A DNA stretch of 64,000 nt from KBS-83 sp051025295 (GCA_051025295.1 JBMGJV010000008.1), one strand, 5' to 3'; shown: positions 50,784 to 60,272, numbered from the stretch's first letter. A program made the numbers and translations. The notes: generated from the sequence alone by a model not told the origin.

Positions 50784-53048
50784 TTGGCCATTGAATCGAC
50801 ACGAGCGCGCCCGGCGCGGGGTACGGGCGAGGGGTTCCGTCCGCCCGCAGCATCGCCACCTGCCAGGCGCAGGCTCGCTGGCCGTGTCGCACTTGCGGTG
50901 CTCGTCCTGCTTGCAGCGGCAGCCGGATGCCTTGCCGGACTACTGCTGGTGTACTCGGTGGAACTGCCGCAGATCGCAGAGCTGACGCACTACCGCCCAC
51001 TCACGACAACCGAACTCTATGACGTGCACGGCCAGCTTTTCGGGTCGTTCGCGCTGGAGCGGCGCAATGTCGTGCAGTACGAAGACTTCCCGCCGATCCT
51101 GCGCGAGGCAGTGATCTCGACCGAGGACAAGAACTTCGAGAGCCACTGGGGCGTGAACGTCTTTCGGGTGGCGGGCGCTGCGTATCACGACCTCACGTCG
51201 CATGGGCGCGCCCAGGGCGCTTCGACGCTGACCATGCAGCTCGCGCGCGATCTGTTTCTGTCTCCCGATCGCACGCTCCGCCGCAAGCTGCAGGAGATCT
51301 TCCTGTCGATCCAGATCGAGCGCGCATTCACCAAGCAGCAGATCTTCACCCTGTACGGCAACCAGATCTATCTCGGCCATGGCACGTACGGGTTTGACGC
51401 AGGTGCGAACTACTACTTCAGCAAGCCGGCGCGCCTGCTCACGCTGTCCGAGGCTGCGCTGCTCGCTGGGCTGCCCAAGGCGCCGGTGGCCTACTCGCCC
51501 ATTCTGAATCCGGACCGCGCATTCCGCCGCCGCAACCTGGTGCTAAACGCGATGCTGGAGGATGGTGTGATCACGACTGCGCAGGCCAACGAGGCGAAGA
51601 GCGCACCGCTGGGACTGCACCTTGCGCCGCCGCCGAACAGCATCGCCCCATGGTTCGTGGAGGAGGTGCGGCGTGAACTCGAGCGACGCTTCGGTTCGGA
51701 CACAGTGCACCAGGCAGGGCTGCGCGTGTACACCACGCTGGATTTGACGCTGCAACACGTGGCGAATCGTGCAGTGCTCGATGGCCTGGCGGCGTACGAA
51801 CGCCGGCGCGGGTGGCAGGGGCATCTCCTGAATGTGCTGGCTGCGGGCGAGTCGCTCGACAGCTTTCGCCACCCGGACTGGTCACTGCCAGCTGTACCTG
51901 GGACTTATCTGCACGGCGTTGTTGTGGGTGTGCTCGAAGGGCGCGTGACGGTTAAGGTTGGCGACCGGCGGCTTGGACTGCGGCCGGAGGATTGGGCGTG
52001 GACTGGCGAGAAAGATGCCGCGCGGCTCTTTCATCTCGGCGACGTGGTGTACGTGCGGGTCACGCCAGGTGTGCTTGATCCAGCCGTGCTTGATTCCGGC
52101 GTGCTCGATCGCAATGGAGAGAGCGGCGCTTTGGATGCGACGCGACGCGAACCCGTGCTTGAGGGCACGCTCGAGCAGGATTCGGGCGCCGAGGCGGCGC
52201 TGATGGCCGTAGATAATGCAACCGGCGACGTGCTTGCGATGGTCGGTGGCCGCGATTTCAATCTCTCGCAGTTCAATCGCGCGACACAGGCAGAGCGCCA
52301 GACGGGCTCGTCATTTAAACCGTACGTGTACACAGCGGCGATTGAACAGGGAGCTACGCCGGAACAGCAGATTGCCGATACGCCAGTTACGTTTCAGACA
52401 GGCGGCGGACCCTACTCTCCTCACGATTACGAGCCGAACTACCTGGGCAGCATTCCTCTGTGGAAGGCATTTGCGGAGTCGCGCAACGTGCCGGCGGTGC
52501 GGCTGGCAGAGCGCGTGGGCATGCACCGCGTGATTGAGGTGGCTCACCGCTTTGGCATCACGCGTGACATTCCGCCTTACCTGCCGGTAGCGCTCGGCTC
52601 GGTAGAAGTGACGCTAGCGCAGCAGGTCGCGGCGTACAGCAGCTTTCCGAACGATGGGTTGCGGGTCAAGCCACACCTGCTGCGGCGCGTGACAAGCGCG
52701 GACGGCAGTCCGCTCGAGGAAGATCAGCCGGAGATTGCGGAGTCCACGAGCCAGAAGACGGCGCGGACCATGTTGCTGATGCTCGAAGAGGTGACGCGTT
52801 CCGGGACGGCTGCCGCAGCCCAGGCTCTGCATCATCCCTTGGGTGGGAAGACCGGCACGACCAGCGACTTCACCGACGCGTGGTTTCTCGGATTTTCGCC
52901 GTCACTGACTTGCGGGGTCTGGGTCGGGTTTGATACGCGACAGTCGCTTGGTCCCGGCGAGACGGGCGCGCGCGCAGCACTGCCGCTGTGGATGGACTTC
53001 ATGCGCGCCGCCGATGCGGGCAGGGACGACGAGCGCTTTCCCGAGTAG
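50784..53048 (+). CDS. Class A penicillin-binding protein 1A
   Basis: A bifunctional peptidoglycan synthase of about 754 residues. After a cytoplasmic stretch and a single membrane anchor (about 33-56), the GT51 domain has the catalytic Glu114 in STEDKNFESHWGVN, followed by GASTLTMQLARD and YGNQIYLGHGTYG. The transpeptidase domain shows SxxK (Ser509-Lys512 in TGSSFKPY), SRN and KTGTTSD (Lys689). The start is TTG with no obvious Shine-Dalgarno; no in-frame ATG or GTG lies before the transmembrane helix. The S41 pseudoprotease is immediately upstream. Confidence 0.95.
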   Translation: MAIESTRARPARGTGEGFRPPAASPPARRRLAGRVALAVLVLLAAAAGCLAGLLLVYSVELPQIAELTHYRPLTTTELYDVHGQLFGSFALERRNVVQYEDFPPILREAVISTEDKNFESHWGVNVFRVAGAAYHDLTSHGRAQGASTLTMQLARDLFLSPDRTLRRKLQEIFLSIQIERAFTKQQIFTLYGNQIYLGHGTYGFDAGANYYFSKPARLLTLSEAALLAGLPKAPVAYSPILNPDRAFRRRNLVLNAMLEDGVITTAQANEAKSAPLGLHLAPPPNSIAPWFVEEVRRELERRFGSDTVHQAGLRVYTTLDLTLQHVANRAVLDGLAAYERRRGWQGHLLNVLAAGESLDSFRHPDWSLPAVPGTYLHGVVVGVLEGRVTVKVGDRRLGLRPEDWAWTGEKDAARLFHLGDVVYVRVTPGVLDPAVLDSGVLDRNGESGALDATRREPVLEGTLEQDSGAEAALMAVDNATGDVLAMVGGRDFNLSQFNRATQAERQTGSSFKPYVYTAAIEQGATPEQQIADTPVTFQTGGGPYSPHDYEPNYLGSIPLWKAFAESRNVPAVRLAERVGMHRVIEVAHRFGITRDIPPYLPVALGSVEVTLAQQVAAYSSFPNDGLRVKPHLLRRVTSADGSPLEEDQPEIAESTSQKTARTMLLMLEEVTRSGTAAAAQALHHPLGGKTGTTSDFTDAWFLGFSPSLTCGVWVGFDTRQSLGPGETGARAALPLWMDFMRAADAGRDDERFPE

Positions 53049-53078
53049 CTTTTCAGTCAGTATTTGCGATTGCGTCGC

Positions 53079-54041
53079 TTAGTGCGCGGCGAGCAGCGGC
53101 AGCCGGGCGAGATAACGCTGCGCCTGCCGCACGTCGCGGCCGATCTGCTCACGGAGCGCCTCCGGCGTGGGCCAGGTGCGTTCCTCGCGCAGGCGCGCGA
53201 AGAACGTGAGACGCAGCGGTGTGTTGTCGGAGAGTTCGATCGGACGAAAGTCGAGCAGGTGGGTCTCGATGGCGAAGGAGGCGTCGGCGAAGGTGGGCCG
53301 GGTGCCGACATTCGTAACCGCATTGAAGCACGAAGCTGGCGCTGATCCGATCTCCATGCGAGTGACGTAGACGCCGGCAGCGGGCACGACGCCAGCGTAG
53401 GGAGCCAGGTTGATGGTCGGCACCGTAAGCCGCGTGCCGATGCCGCGTCCCCGCGCTGGATGACTCAGGATGCTGAAGGGTCGGCCCAGAAGCCAGCGCG
53501 AGCGGCGCACGTCGCCGGCAGAGATGAGCCGTCGGATGACGCTGCTGGACACCTCGAGGCCACGCACCTGCAAAGCATCGTAGACACGCACCGAGAAGCC
53601 CAGATCGCTGCCGAGTACGCGTAGCTCCTCGACGCCGGAGCCGGCACGATAGCCGAAGCGGAAGTTCCCGCCCTCATGCACCTCGACCGCAAGCAGCGCG
53701 TCCACCAGGATCTGTCGCGCGAACGCATCGGCGGTGTGCTGAGAAAACTCCGGCGTGAAGGGCAGCAGTAAGGTTGCGTCGATCCCGCTTTCGGCCAGCA
53801 GCGCGAGTTTTTCGGTGGGATCGGGAGTGATCAGCGCGGGTGCGGCTTCGGGCCGTAGCAAGTGAGTGGGGTGCGGGTCAAACGTAACTGCTACAGATCG
53901 AGCATGCAGTTCGTGCGCACGCTCGACAATGCTCTGCAGCAGAAAGCGATGGCCGCGATGCACACCGTCGAAGTTGCCGACCGTGACTATGCTGGGACCG
54001 AAGCCGGCCGGAATGTCGCTGAGTTGGCGAAAGGTCTGCAT
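53079..54041 (-). CDS. ribF: Bifunctional riboflavin kinase/FAD synthetase
   Basis: Phosphorylates riboflavin to FMN and adenylates FMN to FAD. The 320-residue protein has an N-terminal FAD-synthetase domain with TVGNFDGVHRGHRFLL and TFDPHP, GGNFRFGYRAG and SSSVIRRLI, and a C-terminal riboflavin-kinase domain with LGRPFSILSHPARGRGIGTRLTVPTINL and NVGTRPTF, ETHLLDF. It starts 2 bp after the MBL gene stop in a minus-strand cluster. Confidence 0.97.
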   Translation of the reverse strand: MQTFRQLSDIPAGFGPSIVTVGNFDGVHRGHRFLLQSIVERAHELHARSVAVTFDPHPTHLLRPEAAPALITPDPTEKLALLAESGIDATLLLPFTPEFSQHTADAFARQILVDALLAVEVHEGGNFRFGYRAGSGVEELRVLGSDLGFSVRVYDALQVRGLEVSSSVIRRLISAGDVRRSRWLLGRPFSILSHPARGRGIGTRLTVPTINLAPYAGVVPAAGVYVTRMEIGSAPASCFNAVTNVGTRPTFADASFAIETHLLDFRPIELSDNTPLRLTFFARLREERTWPTPEALREQIGRDVRQAQRYLARLPLLAAH

Positions 54042-54043
54042 GG

Positions 54044-54841
54044 CTAGAGCTCGATCGGAACGCGGAGCCCGTCGTAGGCCAGCCGGATGGAGGAGGGCAG
54101 CGTGGGGTCTGTCTCAGCGTGCAAGATTTCGTGAGACATGTGGGTGAACCAAGCCTCACGCGCGCCCAGCTTTTCTGCCCACGCGGTCGCGTCGGTCAAG
54201 TTGGCGTGGCTGGGGTGCGGCTGGGGTCGCAATGCATCGAGCACGACCACATCGAGGCCACGCAGCAGATCCATGCTGCTATCAGGAATGCTGCTCATGT
54301 CGGTCAGGTAGGCCGTGTTGCCAAAGCGATATCCGGTCACGGTCAGCCGTCCGTGCATCAGCGGCACCGGCGTGAAGACGACGCCCGCTACCTCGACCGG
54401 TGCATCGATCCGATGCAGCGCGACACGTGCGCGCGTGGGGTATGTAGCATCGGCGGCGAAGGTGTAGGAGAAGACACGCTCCAGCACTTCCGCAGTTGGC
54501 GCATCGGCATAGAGTGGCATCTTCTGCTCGCGATGCGCAAAGCTCAACGGCCGCAGATCGTCGAGGCCGAGGATGTGATCCGCATGCGGATGGGTGTAGA
54601 AAATAGCATCGATGTGGCGGATGCGGTGACGCAGCGCCTGCTGCCGGAAGTCTGGTCCAGTGTCGATCAGAACGCGGCGTGTCACGCCGTCTTCCATCCA
54701 CTCGACTGCGACGGAGGGCCGGGTGCGTACGTCGCGCGGATCGGCGGACGTGCAGACCCGGCAGGTGCAGCCGAGCGTGGGCACGCCCATGGACGTGCCG
54801 CTGCCGAGAAACAGAAGGCTGGCCTGGCGTCGTGCGGACAG
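54044..54841 (-). CDS. MBL-fold metal-dependent hydrolase, probable CTG start
   Basis: A metallo-beta-lactamase-fold protein with family motifs GSGTSMGVPTLGCTCRVC, RVLIDTGPDFRQQ, YTHPHADHILGLDDLRP (zinc ligands) and YLTDMSSIPDSS, resembling PhnP-like phosphodiesterases. The first ATG (54790) would delete the conserved FLGSGTS strand. Upstream in frame lies CTG at 54839-54841 with a perfect AGGAGG eight bases before it, giving MSARRQASLLFLGSGTS, and the DUF1844 stop follows four codons further up. CTG start is inferred. It precedes ribF. Confidence 0.85.
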   Translation of the reverse strand: MSARRQASLLFLGSGTSMGVPTLGCTCRVCTSADPRDVRTRPSVAVEWMEDGVTRRVLIDTGPDFRQQALRHRIRHIDAIFYTHPHADHILGLDDLRPLSFAHREQKMPLYADAPTAEVLERVFSYTFAADATYPTRARVALHRIDAPVEVAGVVFTPVPLMHGRLTVTGYRFGNTAYLTDMSSIPDSSMDLLRGLDVVVLDALRPQPHPSHANLTDATAWAEKLGAREAWFTHMSHEILHAETDPTLPSSIRLAYDGLRVPIEL

Positions 54842-54849
54842 GAGCAGCG

Positions 54850-54855
54850 CCTCCT
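54850..54855 (-). promoter_or_regulatory. AGGAGG Shine-Dalgarno deciding the MBL start
   Basis: A perfect AGGAGG on the minus strand, overlapping the DUF1844 TAG stop, lies 8 bases before a CTG codon and no canonical start codon is in range. It is the main support for CTG initiation of the MBL gene. Confidence 0.65.
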
Positions 54856-55534
54856 AGCGGACCGGAGGCTTGCCGGCCGGATTGTGTGCGCTCGAGGAGA
54901 TCGCGTTGGTGATCTCCATGAACATCATGCGGAGTTCGAACAGCGCATTCTGTAATAGCCGCTGTTCCTTGTCGGTCAGGTTGCCCTTCGTCTTCTCGAC
55001 CAGCACGCTGAGCATGTCGATACTCTGGCGCGCGCCGAGGATGTCGACACGCGGCTGCTCGCCCGGCTGTGTGCCGGCGCCGAGTTGCAGGGCGGCGGTC
55101 ATGTAGATCGACTGAACCAGCCGATCGAAGTTCATCTCCGCCTGCCGGCCGCCGATTGCGTCGCGCGCGCCAGGGCCGGCCTGCGCGATCATGTCGTCCA
55201 GCTTGCGCGAAGAGGCGCGATAGTCTGCGTCCTGCTGCGCTGTCTCAGCAGCGGTGAGTTCCGGGCCGAGTCCATCGTCGGCGATGTCCTCGTCGCCGGG
55301 CACCGCCTCGAGTCCGCTCGCCAGCATCTCGCTCTGGGCCGATGTCGTCGGAGTTTCGCCGGACCGGGTGTTGTCGTGAACCAGCTTCGGCCCGAGCTTC
55401 GCCTCGGGCTCGGTATCTGTCGCAGCAGCGGCCGGTGCGCTGGGCTCGCTTGCGGGAGCATCTTCGCGCAATTCGCCCTCGATGGTGAACTTGCGCCGAT
55501 CGGTGACCGTAAATCCACTTGACTGGTCTGGCAT
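54854..55534 (-). CDS. DUF1844 domain protein
   Basis: A 226-residue protein with a low-complexity, acidic first half (DAPASEPSAPAAAATDTEPEAK) and a C-terminal DUF1844 domain: MNFDRLVQSIYMTAALQLG, ARQSIDMLSVLVEKTKGNLTDKEQRLLQNALFELRMMFMEI. DUF1844 is small, common in Acidobacteria and deltaproteobacteria, and of unknown function. Its stop is only 12 bases before the likely CTG start of the MBL gene, in the same reading frame. Confidence 0.85.
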   Translation of the reverse strand: MPDQSSGFTVTDRRKFTIEGELREDAPASEPSAPAAAATDTEPEAKLGPKLVHDNTRSGETPTTSAQSEMLASGLEAVPGDEDIADDGLGPELTAAETAQQDADYRASSRKLDDMIAQAGPGARDAIGGRQAEMNFDRLVQSIYMTAALQLGAGTQPGEQPRVDILGARQSIDMLSVLVEKTKGNLTDKEQRLLQNALFELRMMFMEITNAISSSAHNPAGKPPVR

Positions 55535-55620
55535 GAAGTCCTTCCTGACTCTCCCCCACATGAGATGGATGCGCGCGGGGGGTGAATGTTTCTCCGGGCG
55601 CGCGACGCTGGAGCACTCCC

Positions 55621-56736
55621 TTACATACGCGCCAGCGGAGCGTGTGGCAACAGGGTTGCAGTGCCATTTAAAAAGCTGAGTGTGCCATGGCGCTGGGCTG
55701 CATCGGCGCGAATCACGCCAAGCCCGTAGTGTGTGCCCTGGTAATGTGCAACGCTGGTGATGCGACCGGCCGGCTGCTCGCCGCCCGTGAGCTCGAAGGG
55801 AAGCTGCGAGGACGAAGTGGAGAGCGCGACGACTGCCAGTCGCCGATGCACGTTTCCGCGGGAGCGGATGCGTTCGACGATCTCCTGTCCGAGGTAGCAA
55901 CCTTTCGCGAAGTGCAGGGCGTGCATCTGTCCCGTCTCCTGTGGCAGATCGCGGTCTTGAATATCGATGCCGTACCTGGGCACTCCCTCGAGCACGCGAA
56001 GGGCCTCAATCGCCTTCCAGCCGCACGGGACCGCGCCCGCCGCGAGCAGAACCTGCCACAGCATCGGCACGTTTTCGTTCGCGCACCAGATCTCAAACGC
56101 GGGATGTGCCGCGCCCGCACCGCCCATCAACTGGACGGGTACGCCGCAGATGCGCGTCTCCAGGAGCCAGCGTCCGCTGCCGGCTTCGGGCAGCGTTACG
56201 CCCAGTGCTTCCAGCAGTTTGATCGCCAACGGGCCCGCGACACCGACCGCGGTACGCGTCGCGGAGATGTCCTCCGTCGCCACGTCGTCCATGATGATGA
56301 AGCGATCGAAGTGGGCGAGCAGCGTGGGGATCTGGCTGCGGTCGGTGGTGATGAGCAGATGTGTTGGCAGGCGATAGGCCTGGCAGTCGCCCTGGATGCG
56401 ACCCTGTGCGTTCAGCACGAAGTTATCGTTGCCGGCGCCTTCGCTCAGCCCCTGGATGTTGTTCGTCAACATACCGTTGAGCCAGCGCAGGCGGTCTTCG
56501 CCGGCGATCGCGATCTGGCCGCGGTAGCCGAGGTCGTACGCGCCCGCACCCTCCGTGAGCGCGGCCAGCTCCTGCGACAGGACGCTGAAGACGGGAAAGC
56601 TGAGCGCGCCACCCAACGCAAAGAGAGTGTGCGAGCCGCCACCGAGAGCGATGGCGAGCGGCGTGGGTGCGGGGACTGGAGTTGCCGCAGAGGTAGCAGC
56701 GAGCGATGCGTTCGTGCTGGTGTCAGTGTCCTGCAT
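55621..56736 (-). CDS. ygfZ: YgfZ/GcvT-fold folate-binding protein
   Basis: A 371-residue protein of the folate-dependent YgfZ family involved in Fe-S enzyme maintenance. The signature KGCYLGQEIVERIRSRG (KGCYxGQE) is complete and distinguishes it from true GcvT aminomethyltransferases. The GcvT-like fold starts around YDLGYRGQIAIAGEDRLRWLNGMLTNNI after a low-complexity N-terminus. It is divergent from the HELTH metallopeptidase, with 62 bp between the starts. Confidence 0.92.
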   Translation of the reverse strand: MQDTDTSTNASLAATSAATPVPAPTPLAIALGGGSHTLFALGGALSFPVFSVLSQELAALTEGAGAYDLGYRGQIAIAGEDRLRWLNGMLTNNIQGLSEGAGNDNFVLNAQGRIQGDCQAYRLPTHLLITTDRSQIPTLLAHFDRFIIMDDVATEDISATRTAVGVAGPLAIKLLEALGVTLPEAGSGRWLLETRICGVPVQLMGGAGAAHPAFEIWCANENVPMLWQVLLAAGAVPCGWKAIEALRVLEGVPRYGIDIQDRDLPQETGQMHALHFAKGCYLGQEIVERIRSRGNVHRRLAVVALSTSSSQLPFELTGGEQPAGRITSVAHYQGTHYGLGVIRADAAQRHGTLSFLNGTATLLPHAPLARM

Positions 56737-56798
56737 AGCGAAAGCCTACGGAAAATTATAGCCTTCTGACAGGCGTGTCCGCGGCCGGGGGAGATGGG

Positions 56799-58334
56799 AT
56801 GAGAGTGCGAGTGGCGGCGTGGGCCGCTGTGCTGTTGCTGGGGGTGCCGGCGGGTTGGACGCAAACGGCGAACACGAACGAGAAGGCGAGCAAGCCCGAA
56901 ACAACCAAGCCCGAGACGAAGATCACTCCGGATCAGGCGAAGGTGCTGTTCGCGTCCGTGGATAAGATTCTTGCGTTTGCGAGCAAAGACAGCACTCTGC
57001 CGATCAAGCATGAGGTGAAGCGGCGGCTGACCACGCGGACCGAAGTGGAGAACTACGTCCAGAGCCGGATGAAGGACGACAAGGACGCGCAGAGACTGCA
57101 GAGCTCCGAAATTGTGCTCAAGAAATTCGGCCTGCTGGATCGCGACTTCGAACTGCAGCCGTTTCTGGTCAGCTTGCTGAAGGAGCAGATTGCTGGTTAT
57201 TACGACAGCAAAACCAAGACAGTGAACATGCTGGACTGGATCGTGCCGGATGAACAGAAACCGGTGCTGGCACATGAGCTGACCCATGCCCTGCAGGACC
57301 AGCATGTGGACCTGGAAAAGTGGAGCGACCTGAGCAAGGATGCGACCGCGAAGAATGTCGATGAGGACAACGCGCATCTGCGAACAGACGAGGCCGACAC
57401 TGCGCGCGAGGCCATCGCCGAAGGACAGGCGATGGTGGTTTTCCTGGATTGGGGGCTGGCGCCCAAGGGGCAGTCGCTTGCGAAGCTGCCGGACATTGGT
57501 GCGTCTCTCGAAGATGAGAGCGATGACGGCGACTCGCCGGTGCTGAAGCGGGCGCCGCTGCTGCTGCGCGAGTCTCTCTTGTTTCCGTACCGGCAGGGGT
57601 TGAATTTTGAGCAGACCGTATTGAAGGATCAGGGTGCGCAGCAGGCATTCGCGGGTGCGCTGGACCGGCCGCCATCGAGCACGTATGAGGTCATGCATCC
57701 GCACGCGTGGGAAAAGCACGACACGCCGACTCTGCTAACGATGCCGGACATCCATTCGATTCTTGAGCCCGAGTATGCGCCCTACGATATCGGCGTGATG
57801 GGTGCTTTCGACGTGCAGATTCTTGCCGAGCTCTTTGGCGGCAAGGCAGCCGCGGCTTCGCTGACGCCCGCCTGGGGTGGCGGCGTCTACTACGCAGCAC
57901 AGCGGAAAAGCGCGACCACCGCGGATAAAGCGTCGACGCGGTCAGTGGCGCTGCTTTATCTGTCGCAATGGAAGAGCGAGACGGCTGCGGCAAACTTTGC
58001 AGCGATCTACGCCGAAAATCTGCAGCGCAAATACAGGGAGGTGCACGTGCGTACGGCGGATCGCAGCGACACCATCGAATCGCCTGGAGTGGACGAAAGC
58101 CTGTTCGATACGGAGGAGGGTCCGGTGCTGATCGCGACGGTGGGTCGCGGGGTGTTCATCAGCGAGAGCTTCCCACTCGCGACGGCACGAAAGCTGGAGC
58201 TGGCGATGACGGGCGTGCTGCAGCACAGCGGCGAACAGCAGGCACGTGCAGCGGATGGAACGTCCGAGCTCTCGGCCTCGGTGGCAGCGATGTTGAGCCA
58301 CTACGGCCTGATGCGTGTCGCCCTCCATCACTAA
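56799..58334 (+). CDS. Secreted HELTH-type zinc metallopeptidase-like protein
   Basis: A 511-residue exported protein with a signal peptide (VAAWAAVLLLGVPAGWTQ). The zinc motif HELTH occupies 159-163 in PVLAHELTHALQDQH, and a third ligand is probably Glu208 in REAIAEGQAMV, giving a gluzincin-like arrangement. The preceding QIAGYYDSKTKTVNML is typical of related uncharacterised peptidases. Substrate unknown. A GGGGGAG precedes the ATG. No operon partner was identified; mtnP starts about 80 bp downstream. Confidence 0.8.
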   Translation: MRVRVAAWAAVLLLGVPAGWTQTANTNEKASKPETTKPETKITPDQAKVLFASVDKILAFASKDSTLPIKHEVKRRLTTRTEVENYVQSRMKDDKDAQRLQSSEIVLKKFGLLDRDFELQPFLVSLLKEQIAGYYDSKTKTVNMLDWIVPDEQKPVLAHELTHALQDQHVDLEKWSDLSKDATAKNVDEDNAHLRTDEADTAREAIAEGQAMVVFLDWGLAPKGQSLAKLPDIGASLEDESDDGDSPVLKRAPLLLRESLLFPYRQGLNFEQTVLKDQGAQQAFAGALDRPPSSTYEVMHPHAWEKHDTPTLLTMPDIHSILEPEYAPYDIGVMGAFDVQILAELFGGKAAAASLTPAWGGGVYYAAQRKSATTADKASTRSVALLYLSQWKSETAAANFAAIYAENLQRKYREVHVRTADRSDTIESPGVDESLFDTEEGPVLIATVGRGVFISESFPLATARKLELAMTGVLQHSGEQQARAADGTSELSASVAAMLSHYGLMRVALHH

Positions 58335-58416
58335 AGAGCGCGCAGGTTGCCGCGTATACTTGGGCTGACTTTACTCAACCCATGCGTGCGGCCGAGCGTC
58401 GCGCGCGGAGAGCGCA

Positions 58417-59277
58417 TTGCAACAGGCAGAGATTGGCATCATCGGCGGCAGTGGGCTCTACAGCATGCCCGGCCTGACCGAGACAGAAGAAGTCGCAGTC
58501 GACACACCATTCGGCCATCCTTCAGACAAGCTGGTGCTCGGCACACTGGAAGGCCGGCGCGTGGCCTTTCTGGCGCGCCACGGCCGTGGCCATCGCCTGC
58601 TGCCGAGCGAGATCAACTATCGCGCGAACCTGTTCGCGATGAAGCTGCTGGGCGTTGGCCGCATCATCTCGGTCTCGGCAGTCGGATCGCTGAAGGAGGA
58701 GCATAAGCCGACTGATTTCGTGGTGCCCGACCAGTTCATTGATCGCACCTTTCTGCGCACCAGCACCTTCTTCGGCGACGGCATTGTGGCACATGTTTCG
58801 TTTGGCGATCCGGTGTGCAGTGTGGTCACGGCAACCCTTGCCGATGCCTGCGATGCAGAAGGGGTGGTTGGCAAGCGTGGCGGCACCTACGTCTGCATGG
58901 AAGGTCCGCAGTTCTCGACGCGCGCCGAATCGAACCTGTATCGAAGCTGGGGCGCGGACGTGATCGGGATGACCAACCTGCAGGAGGCGAAGCTCGCGCG
59001 CGAAGCGGAGATCTGTTACGCCACGATGGCGATGGTGACCGATTACGACTGCTGGCGTGAGGGGCATGACTCGGTCACGGTGGATGAGATCGTCGCCGTG
59101 ATGCACCAGAACGCCGCCAATGCCGCCACAGTGCTGCGCACCGCTGTCCGCAAGCTGCCTGCGGCGCGTACCTGTCCCTGCGCCAGCGCGCTGGCGCACG
59201 CCATGATCACCAGTCCTGACGTGATTCCCGCAGCCACCCGCGCCAGGCTTGCACCGATCGTCGGAAAATATCTGTAA
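58417..59277 (+). CDS. mtnP: 5'-methylthioadenosine phosphorylase
   Basis: Phosphorolyses methylthioadenosine to adenine and methylthioribose-1-phosphate in methionine salvage and polyamine metabolism. The 286-residue product has GIIGGSGLYSM (phosphate), FLARHGRGHRL, METxx: CMEGPQFSTRAES, and VIGMTNLQEAKLAREAEICYATMAMVTDYDCW; the Asp-containing DYDCW pattern indicates adenine specificity. It uses TTG, with GGAGAG four bases upstream. A PfkB kinase gene follows 37 bp later. Confidence 0.95.
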   Translation: MQQAEIGIIGGSGLYSMPGLTETEEVAVDTPFGHPSDKLVLGTLEGRRVAFLARHGRGHRLLPSEINYRANLFAMKLLGVGRIISVSAVGSLKEEHKPTDFVVPDQFIDRTFLRTSTFFGDGIVAHVSFGDPVCSVVTATLADACDAEGVVGKRGGTYVCMEGPQFSTRAESNLYRSWGADVIGMTNLQEAKLAREAEICYATMAMVTDYDCWREGHDSVTVDEIVAVMHQNAANAATVLRTAVRKLPAARTCPCASALAHAMITSPDVIPAATRARLAPIVGKYL

Positions 59278-59314
59278 CCACACAGGTAGCAATCACGAAG
59301 GCAAAGGATCTGTA

Positions 59315-60256
59315 ATGTCGATTGTCGTTGTCGGGAGTGTAGCGTTCGACACCATCGAAACACCGAGCGGACGCGTGGATCACGCCCTGGGCGGCGCCGC
59401 GACGCATTTTGCTCTGGCGGCCAGCTACTTCACGCAGGTGCGGGTCATCGGCGTGGTTGGCGAAGACTTCAGCGCCACTCATGAGGATGTATTGCGCCAC
59501 CGCGGTGTGGATACCAGCGGCATTGAGCATGTGTCTGGCAAGAGCTTCCACTGGACCGGCTCTTACACACGCAATCTGAACGAAGCAGACACGCTTGCGA
59601 CCGAACTGAATGTGTTCGAGACCTTCACACCGAAGATCCCGGACAGTTATCGCGACTCCGAGTTTCTTTTTCTCGCAAACATCGATCCCAAGCTGCAGGC
59701 CGGAGTGCGACGCCAGATGCCGCACGTGAAGATGGTGTGCGGCGACACGATGAACTACTGGATCAAGGATCACCGTGCGGCGCTCGCCGACGTGCTGGTG
59801 GATCTGGATGTTCTGCTTATCAACGATGGCGAAGTCAAGATGCTGGGCGGGGACAACAACCTGGTGCGCGCGGCCAGGCGTGTGCTGGACATGGGCGTGA
59901 AGACGCTGGTGGTGAAGCACGGCGAGTACGGCGCGACGGTGTTCTTCAGTCAGCGCTCCTACCCCGGCGCTCACGCAGAGTCGCACGCGATGCCATTCCG
60001 CGCGCCTGCGCTGCCGCTTGCGGATGTGATCGACCCCACTGGCGCGGGTGACTCCTTTGCCGGCGGATTCTTTGGCTATCTTGCGTCGCAAGGCGGTACG
60101 CTCACACCCCCGAGCTTTCGTCGCGCCATGTTCTACGGCGGCGTGATGGGTTCGTTCGCTGTGGAGAAGTTTGGCACCACGCGGACACAGGAACTGACAC
60201 GTGAGGAGATCGATGCGCGCTTCCAGCAATTTCGCGCGCTCAGCCACCTTGAGTGA
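59315..60256 (+). CDS. PfkB family carbohydrate/nucleoside kinase
   Basis: A 313-residue ribokinase-fold kinase. MSIVVVGSVAFDTIETPSGRVDHALGGAATHFALAASYF is the N-terminal substrate lid and GG motif; the C-terminal anion-hole and catalytic-base signature is DPTGAGDSFAGGFFG. It follows mtnP by 37 bp, so a role in using products of methylthioadenosine breakdown (for example adenosine or a ribose derivative) is possible but not established. A similar kinase-phosphorylase pairing occurs in other bacteria; the substrate is unknown. Confidence 0.9.
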   Translation: MSIVVVGSVAFDTIETPSGRVDHALGGAATHFALAASYFTQVRVIGVVGEDFSATHEDVLRHRGVDTSGIEHVSGKSFHWTGSYTRNLNEADTLATELNVFETFTPKIPDSYRDSEFLFLANIDPKLQAGVRRQMPHVKMVCGDTMNYWIKDHRAALADVLVDLDVLLINDGEVKMLGGDNNLVRAARRVLDMGVKTLVVKHGEYGATVFFSQRSYPGAHAESHAMPFRAPALPLADVIDPTGAGDSFAGGFFGYLASQGGTLTPPSFRRAMFYGGVMGSFAVEKFGTTRTQELTREEIDARFQQFRALSHLE

Positions 60257-60272
60257 TGCACGTCGCCGGTCG

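Noticed and set aside
58340..58416. Possible methionine-related riboswitch before mtnP
   Set aside because: Only about 80 bases are available and no recognisable conserved riboswitch core or pairing was found.
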